A stretch of 64,000 bases of DNA from NCBI GenBank assembly GCA_029945375.1, contig CM057058.1, positions 3,534,001 to 3,598,000 of the forward strand, given 5' to 3'. Positions 40,350-51,755 of this stretch are shown piece after piece; the first letter of the stretch is position 1; the number at the start of each line of letters is the position of its first letter. The position numbers and the translations under genes were made by a program. This DNA comes from Agaricus subrufescens (lineage: Eukaryota; Basidiomycota; Agaricomycetes; Agaricales; Agaricaceae). The notes beneath the pieces were generated by a model, which was not told the origin of the DNA, searched no databases, and saw only the letters and a list, made by a program, of their open reading frames with translations.

Positions 40350-43163
40350 GTGTATTCCGACTTATGGTCGAGGACAACTTCCCTCTCAGCCGGCAGTAAA
40401 TTTTTAAGTTGCCTCGAGGATTCCGACGAGTGGGATGGAGGAGAGGTGGCTTGTATAATTGAAGCGGATAAAAATGGAGAAGCTAGTATAACGGAGTATT
40501 TGCCTATCGAGACTGAAGCATATACTACGGATGAGCTCAAACTTTTATATCTAGCAAAGAGCTTGGAAAGAAAAGGGGACTCGGATGAGAAAAAGGCATT
40601 TGAGCAGTACCTGAATATACTGTTGAGACCACACGACTTGAGAGATAGATCAGTCGCGGTGGAAGAGTTGGAGGAACCAGGGGATCCTCGAGAGTTAGTG
40701 CATTGTCTGGCAAAGAAGTATAAGCCAGTCGCGCTGAAAGTCAGGCCTGTCCTAGGAGAAGTACCGGATAAATTTCGAATTATTAGAAATATTATCGGGG
40801 ATCCTCTAAAAGATATGCCGGAGCTACCGAGGAGGCCGTCCGAGTTCGTACCGACGGGAAGATATACCGAGGAGCAAATGTTAAAGATGGATAAAGCGCA
40901 TAGTGATGGGTTTCTATGGCCCGAGGAGGCTAAATTGATGCATTGGTTAGTCGCGGCGCAAAATGAAGCGTTCGCGTGGGACGACTTGGAGAGGGGGAGC
41001 TTCAAGAAAGAATATTTCCCTTCCGTCGAGATTCCTACTGTGCCTCATACACCTTGGGTTTTGAGAAACTTAAGAATCCCACCTGCGGTTTATGATGAAG
41101 TATGTAGGATCATCCGGAGAAAGATCGACGCGGGAGTATATGAACCCTCGAATGCGTCATATTGGTCGAGATGGTTCTGTGTGATTAAAAAGGATGGGAA
41201 GAGTTTGCGCCTAGTGCACAGTCTCGAACCTTTGAACGAGGTTACGATCGCGCACTCGGGGCTACCACCTGTGACGGAGGAGTTGGCCATGCATTTTGCG
41301 GGTCGAGCCTGTAATGGGATACTCGATTTGTATGTGGGTTACGACGAAAGAGAAATCGCCGAGGGTTCGAGGGACCTAACGACGTTCCAGACGCCGTTCG
41401 GGGCCTTATGCCTGGTTACCTTGCCAATGGGATGGACTAATTCTGTGCCGATCTTTCACGAGGATGTGACTTACATTCTCCGAGACGAGATTCCCGAGTT
41501 CACATTGCCATATATAGACGATGTGCCAATTAGGGGCCCCGCGACTAGATATGAAAACGCCGAGGGAGTACCGGAAGTCTTGCCTGATAATTCGGGGATT
41601 AGAAAATTCGTGTTCGAGCATATGGAGAACGTGAATCGTATTCTACAGCGAATGAAGTATGCTGGGGGAACGTTCTCGGGACCTAAAACGATGATATGTG
41701 CGGATACAGTAGTTATCCTAGGATTCGAGTGTTCATATAAGGGGCGAAAGCCGAAAGCGGAAACGATCGAGAAAATTTTGAATTGGGGTGACTGTGAAAA
41801 CACTACTGACGTCCGAGCTTTCTTGGGGACGGCGGTAATGTGTAGGCATCACATTCGAGATTTTGTTATGAAGGCGGTTCCATTGTATAATCTTTGCAAG
41901 AAGGGAGTTACCTTCGAGTGGGGCGCGATTGAGAAAGCGGCTCAGCTCGAGATTAAAGAAGCTATCCGAGACTGTTTTCATACGAGGAATCCGAGGTTTC
42001 CGAGTGAGCAGCCGATTGTCTTAGCTGTGGACTCATCTTGGAGGGCTGTTGGGTATTACCTGTATCAGCGAGACGAGTTGGAGCCAAAAATAATTCATTA
42101 TATCAAGTTTAATTCGATATTAATGGATCCGAGGCAACAACGATATTCTCAACCAAAGTGAGAGTTAGTGGGATTGCGCATGGCGCTCGAGGAGGAGAAT
42201 TATTTGCTTCGAGGGTGTCGAAATCTCATAGTCGAGACTGATGCGAAGTACTTGCATGGAATGTTAAACAACGCCGGCAAGTTACTCAGCGCAACTGTGA
42301 ATCGTTGGGTGGTTTATATTCGGACTCATTTCCACTTCACATTGGTTCATCGAAAGGGAAAAGGTTTTGGGCCTGATGGATTGTCTCGGAGGAAATGGTA
42401 TCCTGGAGATAAAGCGACTCGACAGTATGATGATGGGTCAGACGATGACGGAGAAGAGATCGAATTGGTTAAGGAGAATGAGGGAGAAGAGGACCCTCTA
42501 CCGATAGATGACTTCGTCGAGGAAATCGATGATAGGAAAGGTTTCTTTGCTGAAGTGATAGCAATGGACCATAGTTATCGATTGGACCTCGACTTCGCAA
42601 GAAAGTGTCTGGAGGCGGAAATAGCTGAGAAGCGATGATTATCTAATGATCGAGACGTTGCTGAACCGGTTCGAGTATTCCTCGGGAAAATGATCGAGGA
42701 AGAAGAACAGGCGGTAAATGAAGAAAACGGTCGAGATGGTTACGATGAGGATCGCAGAACTATTGCGGCTCGTGAACAGGACAGTCGGTTAGAAAAGATC
42801 CGAGACTGGATTGTTCATCGAGTGGAGAGATTACCAAAAGATCGACTATCGGTCGAGGAGGCGAAATTGTCAAGAGCGGCCTCGAACTTCTGGTTAGACA
42901 AAGACGGGAAGTTATATCGTCGAAGGCCAGGGGATGATTATGCTCAGTTGGTGATCGAGATAGAGAATAGGATGGAAATCATGAGGGAATGTCACGACAA
43001 ATTGGGGCATTGAGGAGTGTATGCTACGTCGAGACTGATCAGTCAACGGTTTTGGTGGCCCGAGATGGAAGCCGACGTTAGCTGGTACGTTCGCTCGTGT
43101 CACTTATGTCAGGTGCGGCAAAAGATGGCAATGGAGTTGCCACCAGTGGTGAGGGGTAGCTAG
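40350..43163 (+). pseudogene. pol: Element B pol, three in-frame TGA codons, truncated in integrase
   Basis: One frame runs from about 40350 to 43163 and is broken by TGA at 42159-42161, 42636-42638 and 43011-43013. RT: ASYWSRWFCVIKKDGKSLR, LPMGWTNS, catalytic YIDD near 41513. RNase H follows with LAVDSSWRAVG near 42020. The integrase HHCC zinc region reads from CHDKLGH to SCHLC, and then the frame ends without the DDE core. The next bases belong to the KDZ unit. Pol is in the -1 frame relative to gag-pro, with about 58 nt of overlap. All three stops are TGA in an element rich in CGA codons, which fits C-to-T change at CpG. Confidence 0.88.
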
Positions 43164-45245
43164 CACTTTTATCATTATTATTGGGTGTATCCAATGATAG
43201 TAACTTCATTATTCCCAACAACCTTTCATTTCATAACTCATGGGAAGGTGAGTGGTCTTCATACTATCAGTTTCATTATTGCCATGGGTGTTTTCATTGT
43301 AACCCAACACATGATTCATCATATATCTTTATTCTTTCATAAATGCATTGGGTGGCAAAGTCTTTCATATCAACCCCTCATTGTTGATACATACTTTTCA
43401 TTCTATTCCAATTTATCCTTCATTACTTATTTTAATTTCTTCATACATACATTGGGTTGCACAATCCTTCATTTCAATTTTCATTAATATGTGCTATGTC
43501 TTCATTGCTATTACACACATCTTCATTCTGTCCCAACTCATTATTCATTACTTATTTTCATTTCTTCATACATACATTGGGTTGCACAATCCTTCATTTC
43601 AATCTTCATTAATATTCACTATGTCTTCATTGCTGATACACACATCTTCATTCTGTCCCAACTCATTATTCATTACTTATTTTTCATTTCTTCATATATG
43701 CATTGGATTGCACAATCCTTCATTTCAATCTTCATTAATATTCACTATGTCTTCATTGCTAATACACACATCTTCATTCTGTCCCAAATCATTATTCATT
43801 ACTTATTTTCATTTCTTCATATATGCATTGGATTGCACAATCCTTCATTTCAATCTTCATTAATATGTGCTATGTCTTCATTGCTATTACACACATCTTC
43901 ATTCTGTCCCAACTCATTATTCATTACTTATTTTTCATTTCTTCATATATGCATTGGATTGCACAATCCTTCATTTCAATCTTCATTAATATTCACTATG
44001 TCTTCATTGCTAATACACACATCTTCATTCTGTCCCAAATCATTATTCATTACTTATTTTCATTTTTTTCATACATTGGACTGCACAATCCTTCATTTCA
44101 CCTCATTAATATGTGCTATGTCTTCATTGCTATTAACACATCTTCATTCTGTCTCAACTCATTATTCATTACTTATTTTCATTTCTTCATACATACATTG
44201 GGTTGCACAATCCTTCATTTCAATCTTCATTTATGCATGCTATGTCTTCATTGCTATTACACACATCTTCATTCTGTCCCAAATCATTATTCATTACTTA
44301 TTTTCATTTCTTCATATATACATTGGATTGCACAATCCTTCATTTCAATCTTCATTAATATTCACTATGTCTTCATTGCTAATACACACATCTTCATTCT
44401 GTCCCAAATCATTATTCATTACTTATTTTCATTTCTTCATATATGCATTGGATTGCACAATCCTTCATTTCAATCTTCATTAATATGTGCTATGTCTTCA
44501 TTGCTATTACACACATCTTCATTCTGTCTCAACTCATTATTCATTACTTATTTTCATTTCTTCATATATGCATTGGGTTGCACAATCCTTCATTTCAATC
44601 TTCATTAATATGTGCTATGTCTTCATTGCTATACACACATCTTCATTCTGTCCCAACTCATTATTCATTACTTATTTTTCATTTCTTCATATACATTGGG
44701 ATTGCACAATCCTTCATTTCACCTTCATTAATATTATATGTCTTCATTGCTATTACACACATCTTCATTCTGTCCCAACTCATTATTCATTACTTATTTT
44801 CATTTCTTCATACATACATTGGGTTGCACAATCCTTCATTTCAATCTTCATTAATATTCACTATGTCTTCATTGCTGATACACACATCTTCATTCTGTCC
44901 CAAATCATTATTCATTACTTATTTTCATTTCTTTCATATGCATTGGATTGCACAATCCTTCATTTCAATCTTCATTAATATTCACTATGTCTTCATTGCT
45001 AATACACACATCTTCATTCTGTCCCAAATCATTATTCATTACTTATTTTCATTTCTTCATATATGCATTGGATTGCACAATCCTTCATTTCAATCTTCAT
45101 TAATATGTGCTATGTCTTCATTGCTATTACACACATCTTCATTCTGTCCCAACTCATTATTCATTACTTATTTTCATTTCTTCATACATACATTGGGTTG
45201 CACACTCCTACATTTCAATCTTCATACCACATTCTCATTGCTAAC
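43164..45245. repeat. TTCATT-rich satellite, about 15 units of about 125 bp, at the 3' side of KDZ unit 1
   Basis: The unit is marked by TGCACAATCCTTCATTTCAA, which recurs every 120-126 bp from about 43450 to 45210 (15 by my count). TTCATT or TTCATA recurs every 10-25 bp within each unit. Long stop-free stretches on the plus strand are a by-product of the repeat and not genes. The left part (43164-43340) is less regular and resembles the left end of the second array. Confidence 0.95.
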
Positions 45246-45248
45246 TTT

Positions 45249-48200
45249 TTAATCATCAACATCAAGTACATCTGCAAGACTACCCTCATCTTCATTATAT
45301 TCTTCAAATTTTTTTTCTTTCTCATCTTCCCGATTTTCTTCTCCTTCTCCAAACCTGCTCCTTGACTTCATGACCTCAATGTACCTCTCTGCCCAATCAA
45401 CATTTTCATCCTGTGCCTTCAACAAAGGCAACCACTTGTTAACACAGCTCAGGCCCAGCATCTCTAGCAGAGTTGCTTGCTTCTCAGCATATGCCTGTAA
45501 ACCTTGAGAAAGTGTCAAATCCTTTACCAAGCGTCGCTTTCCCTGTAATCTCCACCATTTAGCTTTCCACTGAAAGTATTCCACAGTCCTACGCATCTCT
45601 TCTTTCAAAAGCTGGTACTCCTCTTCCCATCTACTCTTCCTAGCTTTTGCTTTTGCCCAATCTGCTTGCATAGACTCTTCATACTCTTTTTCATTATGAC
45701 TTGTATTGCTTGATGATTTCCCTACCAACCAAATCCATGACATTTGAAAACGGCTATGACCTACATCCATTCCTAGTTCACGTCCAGGGCCAGATATATC
45801 CTCTGGCTTGAGTGTTTGAAAGCGTGATACATCAGGGCTATCAAGGTTGAGAGCCAACAAACATTTGTAGGCCACACGATATGTTGCAGCTGCAGCTTGA
45901 ATCCGGTTTTGATAACGTTCAAAAACTTCACGACCTCGTGTGACAGGAGCATTACCTGAGCCAGAAATGTTGTGTTTCTTGAACTCATTGACACTTGTTA
46001 TGTGACGTCGTGCAAGTCGAATCTTATCCAGTGCTTCATCAGCTTGAGCTATCCTAAGCCTAAACTCCTTTGTAGCCAGAGGAATAATTGAAGGCAAAGT
46101 AAGCATCTCTGGTGGAAGAAAAGAGGGAAGGAACAATGGAAGTGATTCAACTTGCATCAACTCTGAGAAGTCATCTTCTGGATTTGGCAGTAAGGAAGAA
46201 ATAGCAGGCATATAGACTCGCTGAACAGCTCGCCAGTTTGCAATCCGGCGGTAGAGTGAGGTACGCCGCTCTTGAAGTTTGACTTGTTGATTTACTGGAA
46301 CTTCATGCCCAAGAAGAGATACTTGATGTGATAACTTGCGTCTATTACCAGTAAGTCATAGATAAAGAACCAATCTTAGACAATACATACTGTTGTTCCT
46401 CAAGTTCAATACCCTTCAATATAAACTCTGAGGGTGTTGTTGAATGAGGAAGAATCACTCCTTTAACTGTATCTGCAGCATCTTCCCTGGCAAGCTGGAG
46501 CCTGACATCATCCACAGTTGTTTCTATAACATTAAAATTAGGAAATCTGATCCATGTGATAAGGATTGAGTACTTACGGATCTCAACTTCTTCAAATGGG
46601 TTAGCATTAGAATGATCATGCTCCCACTTCTCTACCATATGGGTCCATTTTTTGACTGATGATGGAGTGAATGTTGCAGAGAGAGCAACAAAAATATCAC
46701 GATGCTTCTTTCTCATTGATGCTGCTTCCACAAATCGTCTAGCAAAAAGAGCACCTTATACAAATTTATAAGTCAAAGAACACTGACAAGATCAGATTAA
46801 CTCACGAAAATGAATGATTTTCTGGAAATTCCAACCATTCCAATGGTCATTCAGTACCTCACATCGAGTAGCAGGTCCCATTTCACGTATACTTGGAGCC
46901 AGTGAATTGGTGTGAGACCATGTTGTCTCAATGTCTTCACCACAAGTACAGCCAACACCATGAAAATAATGAAGCGAAAAGTTGTTACGACAGGGTGCAC
47001 CATGACCATTGGCATGCCAGCTGGGAATAGCTGTTTGTATATCAAGGTCAGGTGGTACCTGCATCGTGGAAGGGTAGCTTGCAACACGCTCATTGAACTT
47101 CCTTGACCACTGGCAGCCAATGTCATAAGAAATGACAACACGAAGAAGCATAACACCCATTAGTGCTGAGAGGACCATATAGTCAATCGATCGGTACCTA
47201 TGTAGTATGATGAGCTCATATATGGTAATCCATGATTGCCAACTCACTTTTCACCCTTCTCTAGATCTACAGCACCATTTCTACGCACCAAGGAGTGTCG
47301 GGAGCATATTGTGAGAGCAACACCATTAACATGATATCCGGGAACAGAGTTATTTGCTTTCGCAATAGCATTGTGCTCAGATAAGCAAGTGTTGACCTAC
47401 CGAGAGCAACATATAAGATTATAATGGTTGGCAGGAACAACTAACGAACGCACCTCAAGCTCATCATGACCTGAAGCAAGATGTTCCTGGTAGCGCGAGT
47501 TCTCAACATAAGCACCAAGTCCAGGGTCCAATTCAAAATCATTAATCCCTCGCTCCTTGTTCTTCAGCTTGAAATTCGCATCAATAGCAAGGAAGAGGGT
47601 GAATAAAAACCTGTATTAGAATGAGTGTCAGCATTAGGAGACCTCGTATGTAGTATACCTACTTACCGAAGATCATCTGGGTACTCCTCCCAATCTTCAG
47701 GCAAATTTTTTCCGGGATGAGGGCAGGCTGGACACTCAAGTATCAGATGCCCCTCAGGTGTTGATGCCACCCCGCCAGGATCATGGCCCCGTCCAGACCG
47801 CTTGAGGTTCTTCAGATGACGCCATACTTGAAAGCTGTGTTGGAACTCGGGGTAGCGGTACTAGAAGGAAATGAATTTTACATTTGTAATATAAGTCGAT
47901 GTGACTTACCACAGGTTTACCAAGCGCAAGGGGATCACTCCTATTGCAAAGCGCGTGATAGAAATCATAAAGAGAGACCTTGCTTTGAAGTGTAAGTTTG
48001 TGGAAAGTATCAAGCATGTCAAACGTGAATGCAGTTTGAGGGCGGTCCGACGAGGCAGGGAACCAACCTGCACGAAGTATCTGTACATGCGCGGGTATCG
48101 AGGACCGTGATACACAATCACAAAAGTCGACGCTGATACGAATGTAACCATTCGTCGTGAAGACTAGGAATTCGGGTGGACCAGCTCGAGGACACGGACA

Positions 48201-49005
48201 TGGGAGCCCAGCATGCCCCAACTGGTAACGAAGTCCGAGATCTTTGAGAGCGGTAGTTTCAAAGAATGTACCGTTGAATATCTATGCCGTTGTGACAATG
48301 TTCAGGGTATGCTCAGTCAGCCATACGAAAATCAAGACGTACCTGGATGCGGTGGAGTGGTAAGGTGGTATGGGCCTTGACAAGGCAGAATTTACAGTGC
48401 AAAGAACCGCGATCGCAGCAGTCGATGCACCTGTATTGGGCTATTCCACTCTTACAGTTGACGCATATGAGACCCACATTATCATCGCCCTTGCGCTCAC
48501 CAGACTCGATACCTTCAAGACGCAAGAGTTCATCGAGGAACAAGTCTCGAAACTGCAACCACTGCAGCAGTTTAGACTGGAATTTCATTAAGTATACAAG
48601 TCCGAAACAAAAACATTCTAGGCTTATGGTAGTAGTGTTTGTCTGCTTTCGCTTTTTGGCATTCGCATCTGATGGATCAATGGGAGCGGCCGACAGGGTA
48701 AAGTTTGGGGCATCACTTTCAGGAGCAGGGTTTGAGGCCGAGTCAACTGGAGATGGAATGGAATTGGTAGACGATGAGGGCTGCTCGAGCGAAGGGGGAT
48801 GTTCTTCGTCGCGCCGACGAGCATTCTTCACTTTATGAGCAGTCAACCGGCGGGAGGCGCTCTTGATATTCAAAGACGTGACGCGGCTACTGCTGACAAC
48901 GCCTGAGGGAACAACAGGGCGCCGGCGGTTGACGCGTTCCTTTTTTGACGGTCGTGCGTGGGCCGATTCCGCAGAATCCAGAGTTCGTTTGGGAGGTTGA
49001 GACAT
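45249..49005 (-). CDS. KDZ transposase 1, multi-exon
   Basis: Starts MSQPPKRTLD at 49005 and ends DVLDVDD at 45249. In order: a basic Ser-rich N-terminus; the CxC2 cysteine cluster (CVNCKSGIAQYRC then CKFC and LPLHRI, about 48370-48480); the KDZ module (SVDFCDC, ILRAGWFPA, PQTAFTFDMLDTFHKL); AIDANFKLKNKERG with a candidate first catalytic Asp; SIDYMVLSALMG and YDIGCQW; IPSWHANGHG; IREMGPATR; and a helical C-terminal half (DEALDKIRLARR, MSWIWL, EEMRRTVEYFQWKAKWW). Introns are short with clear GTAAGT-type donors (for example 47910, 47705 and 46575). The first intron's donor seems changed from GT to AT. No stop is seen in the main exons, so the enzyme may be functional. Confidence 0.85.
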
Positions 49006-49278
49006 ACTACTCTGACGTATACCAGTGTTAGAATAGAGAAGGACACAATGTATTTAAACTTACTCTTCACGTTGGAAGATGTGCAACTGAGTGGTGCGCT
49101 GGCAGAAAGGTGCGCGGAAAGATGCGTGTGACACGGCAGAGTACTACTCTGACGTATACCGGTGTTAGAATAGAGAAGGACACAATGTATTTACACTTAC
49201 TCCTCGCGTTAGAAGAGGTTCAACTGAGTGGTGCGCTGGCAGAAAGGTGCGCGGAAAGATGCGCGTGACACGGCTGAG
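49006..49278. repeat. 137-bp tandem duplication just upstream of KDZ transposase 1
   Basis: ACTACTCTGACGTATACC begins at 49006 and again at 49143. The two copies remain very similar to about 49278 (GTGCGCTGGCAGAAAGGTGC in both). They start at the base next to the start codon, so the duplicated segment is the 5' leader and promoter. Confidence 0.92.
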
Positions 49279-51103
49279 AAACACAGCAATGAATGTCAAT
49301 GGATTGCAGAATGAGATTTGAGGAGATGAGAGTACTCACAAGTGACCTTACGATCGAGGTTAGCAGTCCCTTTGTTTAAACAAACACGGAGACGCGCTCA
49401 CTGAAGTCACCGCGTAAAAAACACAGGACACGTGAGTGTGATGCAAGTTGCCGACAGGTGCAACAAAAATTTGGCATCTAAGTTATGCGGTCTGTTTGGT
49501 TTAGGTATTTTGAGGCAGTGAACTCAATTAACTGATAGGTATTTCACCACAGTAAGTATAGACATGCAGATGCCGAACATTCATATCGTATGAATCTTAA
49601 ACGAAGACCAAGGGGAGGAACGAGTCACGTGTGCACTCTTCCTGCCACTGAGTTTGGTTTTGACGATATAATTTCTCCTGCTCTGCTATCAGAGCTGCGT
49701 AGGCATGTAAACGTTAAGTAAAGCTTTATATATTCTCAGAAATCTTGAAAATTGGTGGAGGATTGAGGACGCTAGGAAGAAAGGCTTGTCCGTGCATTAA
49801 TGCATTCAAGATTTGATCTAAAACATTCAACTTCAACAGCCGCATATGTGCTTCTTTGACCATACGTTTACTGTCCTCCTGTTAATTTGTAATATTTTTT
49901 TTGAAACAGAAAGTATGACGTGTCAGTAACACTGGTGTATAGTCCACGTACCAGATTTCAGAGTGGAAGGTTGTTGAGAAACGATTTCATTTAATGATCT
50001 ATATCATGTCCATACCTCGCCTTCACAGAATTTGTTGGTTTTGAGTACCTTGCATTTCCCCCTTCTCTATCAATATACATACAAACATAGCAATGGATAA
50101 TGGCTTTCTATAACAGAAATTATCTCGAAAGTCAATCGAGAAATGAGGACGCCATGAAGAAACGCTCGCACTTGTGTCGAGGTAGAGTTGATTTAATCTA
50201 ACGCATTCGACATCAACTGTCGTGTGCGTGCTTTTTTTACCATAACTCCCTCACCGCCCTATCAATTTGCGAGATTTTTTTTGGAACAGAAAGCTTGCCT
50301 GTCCCTTCACATCCCTGTATAGATCTAAAGAGATGGGACATCGTACAAATGAACCTGTATTCAACAAATGTACCACGGAACCATGTTCATGCCACTTTTA
50401 GAGTAACGGTCTTACTGTCCTATCGATCCGCGAGATTCTTTTTGGAATAACGGACTTACGTTGCCCTTTGCATTCTTCGATAGTTCCCAAGATGCGACGT
50501 TCTGAAAATGAGAATGTATTCAACAATTTCCACCACCAGTTTATCGTGGGACAAAGTCAAGAATATCTTCAACACTTATCGCTTACCGGATTCCATTTTT
50601 TCCTTCAAAAGCCCTGATAAATGAGCACAAAACATTCACTATAGCGCACACACGCGCAAGTGAATGGCCTCGCAGTACCGGTGTTTTAACGAGTTCGTCC
50701 ATCTAACGCATAAGCGCAAGAATCGGTATGATAATGATCGGGGTCCTCCTTGGGGAAAGATAGACACGATCGATATAACGATCTTCGAGATTTGAGTGAC
50801 GATCTACAGATTTAAATGCGATCTAATATAATTGCAGGGTTGCAAGGGCCAAAATAGTCCCTGAACGCATCTATTTTTTCAATAATTTTTTTTGGTTTTT
50901 GTTTTCACGCATTTGTACCACGCTAAATGGAACGGGGAAATGTCCAATGGAGTTATATACTCGTGAACGGGAGCCGGGGAGCAAATAAGTTGAAATAACT
51001 AATGCAGTAATAAAGCTGAAGTCACGGGAAACAAACTTCATACACTCTTCATAAGTTCCCCAAAAAATTTCCGTACAGAATTGTTCAAGTTTGCTGACGA
51101 GAT
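49279..51103. other. AT-rich spacer with a dispersed diverged motif
   Basis: No gene is supported. A motif like CAATTTGCGAGATTTTTTTT followed by GGAACAGAAAG appears near 49893, 50262 and 50428, and again near 59205, each time about 40-60 bp before a weak CCTGTATAG-like string. It may be a fragment of an old dispersed repeat or of duplicated flank of the downstream gene family. The right border of KDZ unit 1 should lie here but I could not fix it. Confidence 0.5.
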
Positions 51104-51755
51104 ATGACCCGCAGACGTTGGACAACTGAAAAACAGCGAGTTTGGCTCCAGGGACACCAAGTAGCTTGGGTCGACGCGCAGACCAGTGGGTCTACAAAGG
51201 CTTTCTGGGCCCAGCTTGAGCAGGCTTGGTTTGAAGAATTTCCCGTAGAGGTTCCAGGCGAAGAGGAACTAAAGGCCGCTGGAGGAAATGCTGAGATGGC
51301 TCAGCGAAACATGAAAAAAGCTACGTTCAAGGTAAGCAGACGCACCGAATACACCTAAACATTCCACTAACCCTCACATACAGCGCGTTTCTCAGTGGTT
51401 CTATAACGTAGGAAGGGTGGCGCTTAGTGAGACGAACACCATTGACTTCCAAAAGAGGAAAAAAGCGCCAGTGGTATGGCAAGCATACCAGAGTCTGTTC
51501 TGGGAGAAGCTCAAGCCACTCGTTGAAGTAGCGTACGAAAACAAAGTCCCCGCAGATCTTGATGCTATTTCAAGGAAAGGAGCCAAGTTGAGGGTTCGTA
51601 ATCGCATTGTAAAAGAAGAATTTTCGAGGGAGTCGGAAGAGGTCAGGCAGACAGTGATGCGTCATAGGGAGCAGATGACCACCGCATCAAAAGGCAGTCA
51701 ACTTGATACTGAGAAACTGCAGCGGTACACTAGTAGCTGCTACCCGTTATCATAA
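51104..51755 (+). pseudogene. 5' fragment of the WTT-WL gene family, cut by KDZ unit 2
   Basis: Exon 1 is 51104-51331 (228 nt, the same length as exon 1 of the gene at 61092), beginning MTRRRWTT. The intron is 51332-51383. Exon 2 starts RVSQWFYN and matches the second exon at 61369 (RLRAWFYN, LKPLVEVAYE against LKALVEVAYA). The homology ends near 51735, where TTATCATAAC and the TTCATT-rich array begin. The missing exons are not found beyond the KDZ unit. The product is an uncharacterised Agaricomycete protein. Confidence 0.75.

Larger units (their letters stand above)
32464..40407 (+). pseudogene. Element B gag-protease continuation, split by the nested chromovirus
   Basis: The frame from 32464 to 32726 (KPVSGKRVSFRGI to KHQT) continues in phase at 39550 after removal of one ACTAA copy and the nested element, so the insertion fell in coding sequence without other change. 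The second half carries the aspartic protease motif LLDSGSQ (near 40033-40053) and LLGRPF near 40250. It ends at 40407, overlapping the pol frame. Element A has the same domains in one uninterrupted ORF. Confidence 0.82.
28601..43163 (+). mobile_element. Ty3/Gypsy element B, old, TCGAG-rich, broken and 3'-truncated
   Basis: Plus-strand gag (30416-32455), protease-containing frame (32464-32721 continued at 39555-40407) and pol (40350-43163) are homologous to element A in gene order, in RT context (YIDDVPIRGP against FVDDIPVKGP) and in the -1 frame of pol. The element is interrupted by a chromovirus at 32727-39549 and ends inside integrase where the first KDZ unit begins. No 3' LTR is in the window, so the left boundary is uncertain; two TGTTACG strings, at 28202 and 28810, are candidate LTR starts. 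The whole element, leader included, is strongly enriched in TCGAG. Confidence 0.82.

Noticed and set aside
42159..43013. In-frame TGA codons as selenocysteine or programmed readthrough
   Set aside because: There are three separate TGA codons in one pol frame, and the element is also truncated and nested into. Decay by C-to-T change is simpler.
43185..45365. Long plus-strand ORFs (up to 330 aa) with hydrophobic repeats that look like membrane proteins
   Set aside because: They are open only because the 125-bp satellite unit lacks stops. The same repeat is open in all three frames and has no initiation context or conserved domain.
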